A stretch of DNA of 5,323 nucleotides from Burkholderiales bacterium (GTDB taxonomy: Bacteria > Pseudomonadota > Gammaproteobacteria > Burkholderiales > Burkholderiaceae_C), in the NCBI GenBank assembly GCA_011391855.1, contig JAABPT010000155.1:1-5323 (forward strand), given 5' to 3'. Shown piece after piece: positions 1 to 5,323 of the stretch. How positions within the stretch are numbered: the first letter of the stretch is position 1; each line of letters opens with the position of its first letter. A program made the translations under genes and the position numbers. The notes under the pieces are model-generated. The model saw nothing but the letters and a program-made list of their open reading frames with translations. It had not been told where the DNA came from and did not search any database.

Positions 1-892
1 CGCCTTGGCCGAAAGTACCCTCGGTGTCGTTGAGGCGCTTTTCCATCGTGTAGGCCATGGCGCTGGCGATGGTGGCGCCGGCACCGGGCAGCACCCCCAC
101 CACGAAGCCGAGCACCGCCGAACGCAGCGTGCCCCAGGCGGTGTGCAGCGCCTCCTTCAAGGTGAACAGCGTGCGCCCGGTGACGCGGATCAGCCCCGAG
201 GTGCTGTGCTGGTTCTCCAGCATGAGCAGGATTTCGCTGACCGAGAAAACGCCGATGACGACCACGATGAATTGGATGCCGTCGGACAGGTGCACGTCGC
301 CGCCGGTGAAGCGGTAGACGCCGGAGTTGGAGTCCAGCCCCACCGTGGACAGGCTCAGCCCGATCAATGCGGCCAGCACCGCCTTCATCGGCGCGTCGCC
401 CATCAGCCCGGCGATGCAGGCAAAGGCAAAGCACATCAGCGCGAAATACTCGGCCGGTCCGAAGGCCAGCGCCCAGCGCGCCAGCAGCGGTGCGAACAGC
501 ACGATGCCGACGAAGGCGACGAGGGTGCCGACAAACGAGGCCCAGGCCGAGATCGACAGCGCCACGCCGCCCTGGCCCTTCACCGCCATCGGGTGACCAT
601 CCAGCGCCGTCATGATGGCGCCGGCGTCGCCCGGCACGTTGAGCAGGATCGACGAGATGCGGCCGCCAAATTCGCAGCCCAGATAGACAGCCGACAGCAG
701 GATCAGCGCGGTCTCCGGCGGCAGCTTCAGCGCGAAGGCCAGGGGCATGAGGATGGCCACGCCGTTGATCGGCCCCAAGCCCGGCAGCATGCCGACGATG
801 GTGCCGACGAGCGCGCCGAAGGCCGCCACGCCCAGGTTCATGGCCGTCAGCGCCACGCCGAAGCCGGCGATCAGGTGGTCGAGCGTTTCCAT
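1..892 (-). CDS. tctA: Tripartite tricarboxylate transporter, large permease subunit TctA (partial, C-terminus beyond window)
   Basis: This is the large integral-membrane subunit of a TTT-family secondary transporter. It takes substrate from the TctC binding protein and moves it across the inner membrane, driven by an ion gradient (family knowledge). The minus-strand frame from ATG at 892 is open for 297 codons and leaves the window. The family is usually about 500 residues, so roughly 60% is present. Family marks visible here are GMLPGLGP at residues 34-41, NVPGDAGAIMTALDGHPMA at 85-103, RFTGGDVHLSDGIQF near 194-208, and a second glycine-proline motif, GVLPGAGATIASAMAY, at 266-281. The two PG loops reflect the internal duplication of the TctA fold. 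Most of the rest is hydrophobic helix. The start is well supported: GGAGG lies 6 nt upstream, and the tctB stop overlaps the ATG by one base (TGATG), which implies translational coupling. No frameshift or internal stop was seen in the present part. Confidence 0.95.
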   Translation of the reverse strand, partial: METLDHLIAGFGVALTAMNLGVAAFGALVGTIVGMLPGLGPINGVAILMPLAFALKLPPETALILLSAVYLGCEFGGRISSILLNVPGDAGAIMTALDGHPMAVKGQGGVALSISAWASFVGTLVAFVGIVLFAPLLARWALAFGPAEYFALMCFAFACIAGLMGDAPMKAVLAALIGLSLSTVGLDSNSGVYRFTGGDVHLSDGIQFIVVVIGVFSVSEILLMLENQHSTSGLIRVTGRTLFTLKEALHTAWGTLRSAVLGFVVGVLPGAGATIASAMAYTMEKRLNDTEGTFGQG

Positions 893-1338
893 CAGCGGCC
901 TCCGAGCAGGAACGCGAGCACACCGCTGGGCAGCACCACGTCGAGCAATTTGTCGAACAGCAGGAAGAGCGCCACGCCCAGCGCGGCGCCGCCGGCCAGC
1001 GACTGCTTCCAGCTGCCGCCGAAGGCCATGCCCACCGGCACCGCCATGGCCGCGGTGGCCACGGGGAAGCCCAGCGTCTCGAACAGCAGCGCGTAAATCA
1101 CCAGTGCCAGCGCGCCGATCCCGATCAGCTTGACCTGCGCCAGCTTCAGTCCTTCGCCGCCCGGTGCCGGCTTGACCACCAGCCACAGGCCCGTGAGCGC
1201 CAGCAGGCCCGCCAACAACAGCGGAAAGGCGCGCGGACCCACGGGTTCGTACGAGATGGCGGCGGCGTAGCCCTGCGCCGTCCAGGCCATGCCTGCCGCC
1301 GCTGCCACGCACACCGCACCGAGGATGCGGTCACTCAT
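892..1338 (-). CDS. tctB: Tripartite tricarboxylate transporter, small membrane subunit TctB
   Basis: This is the small membrane subunit of the TctCBA transporter. It partners the large permease in the inner membrane, and its exact role in transport is poorly defined in the family. The protein is 148 residues, normal for TctB (about 140-170). Hydrophobic stretches at about 4-22, 37-55, 70-88, 90-106 and 112-128 fit the expected four to five helices. Two family marks are visible: the GPRAFP motif at 34-39, just before the second hydrophobic segment, and a C-terminal LPSGVL turn at 136-141. GGAG lies 6 nt upstream of the ATG and supports the start. The gene sits between tctC (72-nt gap holding a hairpin) and tctA (one-base overlap). 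Sequence conservation in this family is low, so the call rests on length, topology, the GPRAFP motif and position. Confidence 0.93.
   Translation of the reverse strand: MSDRILGAVCVAAAAGMAWTAQGYAAAISYEPVGPRAFPLLLAGLLALTGLWLVVKPAPGGEGLKLAQVKLIGIGALALVIYALLFETLGFPVATAAMAVPVGMAFGGSWKQSLAGGAALGVALFLLFDKLLDVVLPSGVLAFLLGGR
899..903 (-). promoter_or_regulatory. Ribosome binding site of tctA, inside the end of tctB
   Basis: GGAGG on the minus strand lies 6 nt before the tctA ATG and within the last codons of tctB. A strong site embedded in the upstream gene, together with the TGATG stop/start overlap, supports coupled translation of the two membrane subunits and fixes the tctA start. Confidence 0.85.
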
Positions 1339-1344
1339 GAAGTT

Positions 1345-1348
1345 CTCC
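1345..1348 (-). promoter_or_regulatory. Ribosome binding site of tctB
   Basis: GGAG on the minus strand is placed 6 nt before the tctB ATG. It lies downstream of the intergenic hairpin and outside it, so the stem should not block tctB translation directly. Confidence 0.75.
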
Positions 1349-1359
1349 GATGCCGTTTT

Positions 1360-1382
1360 CGGACCCGGCGCTGCCGGGCCCG
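1360..1382 (-). other. Strong intercistronic stem-loop between tctC and tctB
   Basis: In minus-strand RNA the arms CGGGCCCGGC and GCCGGGUCCG pair over 10 positions (nine Watson-Crick pairs and one G-U) around a 3-nt AGC loop. The structure lies 28 nt past the tctC stop and about 20 nt before the tctB start. It is followed by GAAAACGGC rather than a U-run, so it is not a canonical intrinsic terminator. Hairpins at this place in binding-protein transporter operons often protect the 3' end of the upstream message and allow more binding protein than permease. That role is inferred here. Partial termination is the main alternative. Confidence 0.6.
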
Positions 1383-1410
1383 GCTGCCTTGGGGCTGCTG
1401 CCGGTCTGTG

Positions 1411-2388
1411 TTACTGGGTCACGGCCAGACCGAAGTCCTGGGCCAGCTTGCGGTAGCCCTTCACCTGCTGCTTGACGTAGGCGTCGGCCTCGGCGCCGGT
1501 CAGGTCGAAGGGGAACAGCCCGCGCTCGGTGCGCAGCTTGTCGAACCCGGGCGTGGCCATCATGGTCTTGAAGGTGTCGCTCCAGACCTTGAAGTCGGTG
1601 TCGCTCACCTTGGGGCCCATGTAGAAGCCGCGGATGATGGGCCACACGATGTCGGCGCCCTGCTCCTTGGCCGTGGGGATGTTGGCCAGGTCGCCGGTCA
1701 TGCGCTTTTCGGACATCACGGCCAGGATGCGCAGCTTGGTGCCGGCCTTGATCTGCTGCGAGGCCTCGGAGATGTCACCCGAATACACGTGCACGTGGCC
1801 GCCTTGCAGCGCGGTGACGGCTTCGCCGCCGCCTTCGAAGGCCACGAAGCGCATCTTCTTGTGGTCCAGTCCGGCAGCCTTGGCGGTGAGCGCGGCCTTC
1901 ATCCAGTCCTGGCTGCCCACGGTGCCGCCGGCGCCGAAGACGACCTTGGTGGGGTCGGCCTTGACGGCGTCCATCACGTCCTTCAGCGTCTTGAAGGGTG
2001 AACTGTCGTTGACGATGACGGCACCGTAGTCGGCGCCCACGGCGGCCAGCCAGCGCACGTCGTTTTCGTTGTAGCGGCCAAACTTGCCTTGCGCCAGGTT
2101 CAGCAACGAACCGCCCGAGAAAGCCACGATGGTGTTGTTGTCACCCGGGCGCTGCGCGATGACCGCGTTGTAGGCCACGGCGCCGATGCCGCCAGGCATG
2201 TAGCTCACGCGCATGGGGTCGGCCACGTACTTGCCTTCCATCAGCGCCGTTTGCGCCAGCTTGCAGGTGAGGTCGAAACCGCCGCCGGGCTTGGCCGGCG
2301 CGATGCATTCGGTCTTGTCCAGGGGGCCGGCCGTGGCCGCGGCGGCGCAGGCCAGCAGCAGGGCAGCCATCGAGGTGCTGAGCTTCAT
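1411..2388 (-). CDS. tctC: Bug-family (TctC) periplasmic tricarboxylate-binding receptor
   Basis: This is the extracytoplasmic solute receptor of the TctCBA system, a member of the Bug family that is hugely expanded in Burkholderiales. It binds small carboxylates in a two-lobed cleft and delivers them to TctA/TctB. From ATG at 2388 it has 325 residues, the usual Bug length. The start is set by GGAG 5 nt upstream and by an immediate signal peptide: K2, a hydrophobic core at about 7-18, and a probable cleavage after ATA at residue 20. The further-upstream ATG at 2439 would add a proline-rich stretch in front of the signal peptide and is less likely. The mature protein opens with APAKPGGGFD (30-39), the first ligand-cleft loop, followed by MPGGIGAVAYN (64-74) and GAGGTVGSQDW (152-162). 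Cys29 and Cys42 flank the first loop and could form a disulfide. LLAC at 11-14 weakly resembles a lipobox, so a lipoprotein form is possible. Citrate or another tricarboxylate is the family default; the true ligand is not readable. Confidence 0.95.
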   Translation of the reverse strand: MKLSTSMAALLLACAAAATAGPLDKTECIAPAKPGGGFDLTCKLAQTALMEGKYVADPMRVSYMPGGIGAVAYNAVIAQRPGDNNTIVAFSGGSLLNLAQGKFGRYNENDVRWLAAVGADYGAVIVNDSSPFKTLKDVMDAVKADPTKVVFGAGGTVGSQDWMKAALTAKAAGLDHKKMRFVAFEGGGEAVTALQGGHVHVYSGDISEASQQIKAGTKLRILAVMSEKRMTGDLANIPTAKEQGADIVWPIIRGFYMGPKVSDTDFKVWSDTFKTMMATPGFDKLRTERGLFPFDLTGAEADAYVKQQVKGYRKLAQDFGLAVTQ

Positions 2389-2393
2389 GTCGT

Positions 2394-2397
2394 CTCC
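2394..2397 (-). promoter_or_regulatory. Ribosome binding site deciding the tctC start
   Basis: GGAG on the minus strand, 5 nt before ATG at 2388, selects this start over the in-frame ATG at 2439. It is what puts the signal peptide at the N-terminus. Confidence 0.8.
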
Positions 2398-2409
2398 AGG
2401 AAAGTGGGG

Positions 2410-2431
2410 GCCGGGCCCGGCAGGCAGCCGG
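2410..2431 (-). other. GC-rich structured leader of tctC
   Basis: The leader holds a 12-bp perfect palindrome (GCCGGGCCCGGC, 2410-2421) that overlaps a second possible hairpin, CCGGC-5 nt-GCCGG (2417-2431). The two pairings exclude each other. Both sit 12-35 nt upstream of the tctC ribosome binding site. High GC makes such pairings common by chance, so a regulatory role is only a possibility. Confidence 0.3.
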
Positions 2432-2450
2432 AATGCCAACGGTTGCGGCC

Positions 2451-2456
2451 AATGTA
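2451..2456 (-). promoter_or_regulatory. Candidate -10 element of a tctC promoter
   Basis: TACATT on the minus strand matches 4 of 6 positions of the sigma-70 -10 consensus. It lies in the only relatively AT-containing part of the gap before tctC. No good -35 hexamer lies 16-18 nt upstream; that position is taken by the repeats described at 2467-2501. This is what an activator-dependent promoter would look like. The transcription start is unmapped, so the element is tentative. Confidence 0.35.
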
Positions 2457-2466
2457 GGGCGTCGGG

Positions 2467-2501
2467 GCTTTCAGCCCGCTTTCACGAAATCGGGTGAAAT
2501 C
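2467..2501 (-). promoter_or_regulatory. Tandem direct repeats, candidate TctD operator upstream of tctC
   Basis: On the minus strand GATTTC occurs twice with a 10-nt period (2501-2496 and 2491-2486), followed by TGAAAGC twice with an 11-nt period (2484-2478 and 2473-2467). OmpR-family regulators such as TctD usually bind direct repeats spaced about one helical turn apart. The downstream pair ends 10 nt before the candidate -10, so it covers the -35 position, as expected for a directly activating regulator. The same stretch also holds a dyad, TTTCAC-8 nt-GTGAAA (2480-2499), and a short GGGCU-GAA-AGCCC hairpin (2465-2477) without a U-run. The repeats are seen directly. Binding by TctD is inferred from the repeat geometry and the adjacent tctDE genes. 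Confidence 0.45.
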
Positions 2502-2507
2502 TCCGCG

Positions 2508-3980
2508 TTAACCCTGAGTGGGCGCCGCTTCCAGCGGCAGCGTCAACGTCACCACGAGCCCCCGCTGGTCTGCCCCCGCGGCGACCCGCATGTGGCCGCC
2601 GTGGCGTTCGGCGATCGAGCGCACGATGGCCAGGCCCAGCCCGGAGCCGGGCAGCGCCACGTTGCTGGCGCGGAAGAAGCGCTCGCCGGCGCGCGCCAGT
2701 TCCTGCGCCGGAATGCCGGGGCCGGTGTCGGCCACGCTGAGCTCCGCGCCATCGCCGTGGTGGCGCACGCGCACGGTGACCTGTCCGCCGCGCGGTGTGT
2801 AGTGCACCGCGTTGTGCAGCAGGTTGGACAGCGCTTCCTTCAACAGCCCGGCATGGGCCTGCACGCGCAGCGGCCGGCCCGGTGGCTCGAAACCGAGGTC
2901 CACCCCCTTGTCGCGTGCCGCCGACCACCAATCGCGGGCCACCGCTTCGGCCAGCGCCGCCGGGTCCAGCGCTTCCAGCGCCAGTTCGGCGGTGTCCGTT
3001 CGCGCCAGGGCCAGCAACTGGTTGGTGCGTCGCACCGATTCGTCGAGTTGGGTCTTGATCGCCTCCAGCGCCTCGCGCTGGGCCTGCGGGTCTTCGGCGC
3101 GCAGGGCAAACGCCACCTGCGTGGCCAGCGTGGTGAGCGGCGTGCGCAGCTGGTGCGAGGTGTCGTCCACGAAGCGCCGGCTGGCCTCGGCGAGGCGACG
3201 GCTGCGCTCGATGTGGTGGTTGATGGCCTCGACCAGCGGGCGCAGGTCGGCCGGCAGGCCGCTGGCCGACACTGGCGCCAGGTCCTGCGGCGGCCGCGCC
3301 TGCACCTCGGCGCGCAGCCGCTCCAGCGGCCGCAGCGCCCAGGCCACGCCGAAGACCAGCAGCGCCGCGGCCACGGCCACCAGCGCGGCGTCGCGCAGCA
3401 TGGACTGCCCCACCAGCGCGCGTGTGAAGGCGCTGCGCGACTGCAGCGACTCGGCGACCTGGATCACCACGCGCTGCCCGCCCGGCTGGCCCGCCAGCGG
3501 CGGCGAAAGCACCCGGGCATAGGAGCCCACGCGCACCGGCTCGCCGTAGTACGCCGCCTCGTGGAATTGCGGCTGGCCGGTCTGCAGCGCGCGGGGCGGC
3601 TTGGGCAGGTCGGCGTTGCCGATTTCGACCAAGCCGTCTTCGGTGGCCACGCGGTAAAAGACCTGGCCGCTGGCCGTGAGCTCGAAGAACTCCAGCATCG
3701 TGTAGGGCAGTTCGACCCCCAGGCCGCCGCTGGCGGTGGAAATATTGGCGTCGATGGACTTGATGGCGCCGAGCAGCGAACGGTCGTAGGCGGCATGGGC
3801 CGCATCCACGGCGGTGCGCCAGGTCAGCCACAGCTCGGCGGCCACCACCAGCAGCATGCCGGGCAGCAGCACCAGCAGCAGCGTGTGGCGCAGGCTGAGG
3901 CGGTGCCAGGCGGCGCCCTTCTTCGCAGCGTTCACCGCAGCGTTTGCCGCAGACTCTTTCGCCGCCTTCACGGCACGCAT
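2508..3980 (-). CDS. tctE: TctE-like sensor histidine kinase
   Basis: This is an inner-membrane sensor kinase that should respond to a periplasmic carboxylate, or to liganded TctC, and phosphorylate TctD. It has 490 residues. In order these are a cytoplasmic Ala/Lys-rich tail (1-31), a first membrane helix (about 33-53), and a periplasmic region of the 2CSK_N type seen in TctE (about 57-195, with LPYTMLEFF and QVFYRVATEDG). A second helix (197-217) and a HAMP linker from about 218 follow. The H-box SHQLRTP places the phospho-acceptor at His276. The ATPase domain has the N-box NLLHN (386-390), G1 DTGPGIP (418-424), F-box ERFFRA (433-438) and G2 GSGLGLAIV (445-453). All catalytic boxes are intact. 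The ATG at 3980 overlaps tctD by 13 nt. The GTG at 3971 would give the common 4-nt GTGA overlap and is a real alternative; neither has a clear Shine-Dalgarno. The gene ends with TAA, 119 nt before tctC. Confidence 0.94.
   Translation of the reverse strand: MRAVKAAKESAANAAVNAAKKGAAWHRLSLRHTLLLVLLPGMLLVVAAELWLTWRTAVDAAHAAYDRSLLGAIKSIDANISTASGGLGVELPYTMLEFFELTASGQVFYRVATEDGLVEIGNADLPKPPRALQTGQPQFHEAAYYGEPVRVGSYARVLSPPLAGQPGGQRVVIQVAESLQSRSAFTRALVGQSMLRDAALVAVAAALLVFGVAWALRPLERLRAEVQARPPQDLAPVSASGLPADLRPLVEAINHHIERSRRLAEASRRFVDDTSHQLRTPLTTLATQVAFALRAEDPQAQREALEAIKTQLDESVRRTNQLLALARTDTAELALEALDPAALAEAVARDWWSAARDKGVDLGFEPPGRPLRVQAHAGLLKEALSNLLHNAVHYTPRGGQVTVRVRHHGDGAELSVADTGPGIPAQELARAGERFFRASNVALPGSGLGLAIVRSIAERHGGHMRVAAGADQRGLVVTLTLPLEAAPTQG
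3927..3950 (-). repeat. Two-copy 12-nt tandem repeat in the 5' end of tctE
   Basis: GCGGCAAACGCT (3950-3939) is followed directly by GCGGTGAACGCT (3938-3927), identical at 10 of 12 positions. It encodes AANA-AVNA in the cytoplasmic tail of TctE before the first membrane helix. The repeat keeps the reading frame and probably reflects a small local duplication. Confidence 0.6.
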
Positions 3981-4636
3981 TCGAGCAGGTAACCCAACCC
4001 GCGCAGCGTGGTGATCCGCACCGGGCTGGCGGCCAGGCGTTTGCGCAGGCGGTGCACCATCACTTCCACCGCCTCGGGGTGCACGTCCTGGTCGTCGGAA
4101 AAGACGCGGTCCATGATCTCCTGCTTGGACATCGGCTCGCCGCTTCGCTGGATCAGCACGCGCAGCACGGCGTGTTCGCGCGGCGTCAGCGGCAGCGGCT
4201 CGTGGGCCAGCGTGAACTGCTTGCTGGCACTGTCGTAGCTGAGCGGGCCGCAGGCAAAGCGCGGCCGATCGCCGCCGCGGGCACGGCGGATCAGCGCCAG
4301 CAGCCGGGCTTCCAGCTCGGCCAGTTCGAAGGGCTTGGCCAGGAAGTCGTCGGCGCCCTCACGCAGGCTGGTGACGCGCTCGATGAGCGAGTCGCGCGCG
4401 GTGAGGATGAGCACCGGCAGCCGCTGGTCGGCGGCGCGCAGGTCGGCCAGCACGTCGTGCCCGCCCAGGCCGGGCAGGCCCAGGTCGAGCACCAGCGCGT
4501 CGTAGCTGGTGGCCTTCAGGCTGCTGCGCACCAGGCGGCCGTCGTCGACCCAGTCGACCTGGAAGTCGCCCTGCTGCAGCGCGCGCACGAGCCAGATCGC
4601 CAGGTCGCGCTCGTCTTCGGCCAGCAGGATGCGCAT
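3968..4636 (-). CDS. tctD: TctD-like OmpR-family response regulator
   Basis: This is a cytoplasmic DNA-binding response regulator, the partner of the adjacent TctE, and is expected to control the tctCBA genes. It has 222 residues, typical for the OmpR/PhoB class. The receiver domain (about 1-117) has the acidic pair E7-D8, phospho-acceptor D51 in LVLDLGLPG, T79 in LILTARD and K101 in FLAKPF, so all the phosphorylation residues are present. The winged-helix domain (about 125-220) shows LPLTPREHAVLRVL (148-161), the recognition-helix stretch EAVEVMVHRLRKRL (188-201), and the wing RITTLRGLGYLL (207-218). The start is fixed because the receiver fold begins right at MRILLAEDE and no in-frame upstream start is near. 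The start has no recognisable Shine-Dalgarno; the 20 nt before it are almost all C and G. The stop overlaps the start of tctE, so the pair is co-translated. Confidence 0.94.
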   Translation of the reverse strand: MRILLAEDERDLAIWLVRALQQGDFQVDWVDDGRLVRSSLKATSYDALVLDLGLPGLGGHDVLADLRAADQRLPVLILTARDSLIERVTSLREGADDFLAKPFELAELEARLLALIRRARGGDRPRFACGPLSYDSASKQFTLAHEPLPLTPREHAVLRVLIQRSGEPMSKQEIMDRVFSDDQDVHPEAVEVMVHRLRKRLAASPVRITTLRGLGYLLECVP

Positions 4637-4663
4637 GTGGGGGCGGCGGTGGCGGCCTGAAGG

Positions 4664-4692
4664 GCCGATGCCACCATCGTAGTGGCATCGGC
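4664..4692. repeat. Perfect 11-bp inverted repeat between the lyase gene and tctD
   Basis: GCCGATGCCAC (4664-4674) and its exact complement GTGGCATCGGC (4682-4692) flank a 7-nt spacer. It starts 14 nt past the lyase stop and ends 27 nt before the tctD start. As RNA it would form a stable 11-bp hairpin with a 7-nt loop. No U-run follows on either strand, so a standard intrinsic terminator is not supported. It could be a weak or Rho-assisted terminator of the lyase gene, an mRNA-stabilising hairpin, or a dimeric protein's operator controlling tctDE. Confidence 0.7.
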
Positions 4693-4705
4693 GGCGCGGC
4701 CACGG

Positions 4706-5323
4706 TCAGGGAAACCAGGCCTGGCGCAGTTCGGCCGGCAGGTGCGGCCCGCCCTGGAATGAAGTGCGCTGCGCGCGCTCGATGACCTGCCAGAAGTAGC
4801 GGTAACTGGCGCGGTCGTGCAGGCTGTCGCGGTGGCGGATCGGCGCCCAGTCGGCGGCTTGCGCGGCGGTGACGATCTCGATGGCCAGGTCGAGCTCGGC
4901 CGTGGTGGGCGCGAAGGCGTCGACGATGGGTCGGATCTGCGCCGGGTGGATGCTCCACATGCGCGTGTAGCCGAGAAGGCGGCTCGCCATCTCGGCGGCC
5001 GCCTGCAGGGCCTCGGTGTCCTTGAATTCGGTCACCACGCAGTGCGAAGGCACCTTGGCATGGGCGTGACAGGCCGCGGCGATCTCCAGCTTGGCGCGTA
5101 CCACCAGCGGGTGGTCGAACTGGCCGGCAGCACCCATGGCGCTGAGCGGAATGGCGCCGCGGTGTGCCGAGACGAAGTCCATGAGCCCGAAGGACAGCGA
5201 TTCGATGCGCGGGTGCGCCGCGATGGCAAACACCTCGTGCAGCGCGCCATGCGTTTCCACCAGCGCATGCAGCGGGATCGCCGCGCCGCCCAAAGCGTCG
5301 ACATGCTGCGCGGCGCGCTGCAC
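4706..5323 (-). CDS. CitE-like HpcH/HpaI-family CoA-ester lyase (partial, N-terminus beyond window)
   Basis: This is the C-terminal 205 residues of a cytoplasmic TIM-barrel enzyme of the citrate lyase beta-subunit (CitE)-like group. Members cleave or form C-C bonds in CoA esters such as malyl-CoA, citramalyl-CoA or citryl thioesters, using Mg2+. The frame is open to the right edge. The first codon in the window is GTG but is probably an internal Val, because the N-terminal half of the barrel is missing. Counting from the window edge, the motifs are LVETHGAL (21-28), whose Glu23 is the likely metal ligand, SFGLMDF (44-50) with the likely metal ligand Asp49, and MWSIHPAQI (122-130), which matches the family's IHPxQI motif. 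The C-terminal tail, with LHDRASYRYFW at 168-178, follows the barrel core. It ends with TGA at 4706. Its place just upstream of tctDECBA suggests a role in using the imported carboxylate, but the substrate cannot be assigned. Confidence 0.85.
   Translation of the reverse strand: MQRAAQHVDALGGAAIPLHALVETHGALHEVFAIAAHPRIESLSFGLMDFVSAHRGAIPLSAMGAAGQFDHPLVVRAKLEIAAACHAHAKVPSHCVVTEFKDTEALQAAAEMASRLLGYTRMWSIHPAQIRPIVDAFAPTTAELDLAIEIVTAAQAADWAPIRHRDSLHDRASYRYFWQVIERAQRTSFQGGPHLPAELRQAWFP

Noticed and set aside
5..1096. Plus-strand open frame (363 codons) opposite tctA and tctB
   Set aside because: The product is low-complexity (His, Gln, Asp, Arg) and the opposite strand encodes clear TctA and TctB motifs throughout.
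1408..2001. Plus-strand open frame opposite tctC
   Set aside because: It is antisense to a complete Bug-family protein and has no family features or ribosome binding site of note.
2389..2439. Extended tctC start at ATG 2439
   Set aside because: It would place 17 extra residues (including PAGPGPHFPGDD) before a normal signal peptide, while the internal ATG at 2388 has GGAG at proper spacing.
2465..2477. GGGCU-GAA-AGCCC hairpin as a terminator of tctDE
   Set aside because: The stem is only 5 bp and is followed by CCGACGCCC instead of a U-run. It also overlaps the candidate operator repeats, so a terminator call is not supported.
2433..3992. Long plus-strand open frame (519 codons) opposite tctE
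   Set aside because: It lies antisense to an intact kinase with all catalytic boxes. Its product is rich in Arg, Gln, Gly and His with no recognisable domain, as expected for a shadow frame in GC-rich DNA.
3944..4660. Plus-strand open frame (238 codons) opposite tctD
   Set aside because: It is a codon-bias shadow of the response regulator, with a composition dominated by Gln, Ala, His and Val and no domain.
4359..4958. Minus-strand open frame spanning the lyase end and the tctD start
   Set aside because: It runs out of frame across two well-supported genes and has an Arg/Pro/Ala-rich composition. It is a shadow.

Overview
The window looks like chromosomal DNA from a high-GC betaproteobacterium. 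Codon third positions are almost all G or C. The genes are a TctCBA-type carboxylate transporter with a Bug-family binding protein, a TctDE two-component pair and a CitE-like lyase, a combination typical of Burkholderiales, probably Comamonadaceae. The taxon is inferred from gene style, not from a marker gene.

All six genes lie on the minus strand, so they are transcribed from right to left in these coordinates. In transcription order they are: the C-terminal part of a CitE-like CoA-ester lyase (5323-4706, N-terminus outside the window); a 69-nt gap with a perfect 11-bp inverted repeat; an OmpR-family response regulator, TctD (4636-3968); its sensor kinase TctE (3980-2508), which overlaps the regulator; a 119-nt gap that looks like a regulated promoter; the periplasmic binding protein TctC (2388-1411); a 72-nt gap with a strong hairpin; the small membrane subunit TctB (1338-892); and the large membrane subunit TctA (from 892, running off the left edge after 297 codons). 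Coding density is very high and no gap exceeds 120 nt.

Together these genes read as one sensing and uptake module. TctE would detect an extracellular or periplasmic carboxylate and phosphorylate TctD. TctD would then activate the transporter genes, in which TctC captures the substrate and TctA/TctB carry it across the inner membrane using an ion gradient. The lyase next door suggests that the substrate or a product is handled as a CoA thioester, but the actual substrate cannot be read from the sequence.

The most informative non-coding signals are tandem direct repeats upstream of tctC (candidate TctD operator), the hairpin between tctC and tctB (candidate mRNA-processing or stabilising element), and the perfect inverted repeat between the lyase gene and tctD. 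No mobile element, CRISPR array, RNA gene or plainly novel system was found. The long plus-strand open frames are antisense shadows of the real genes.
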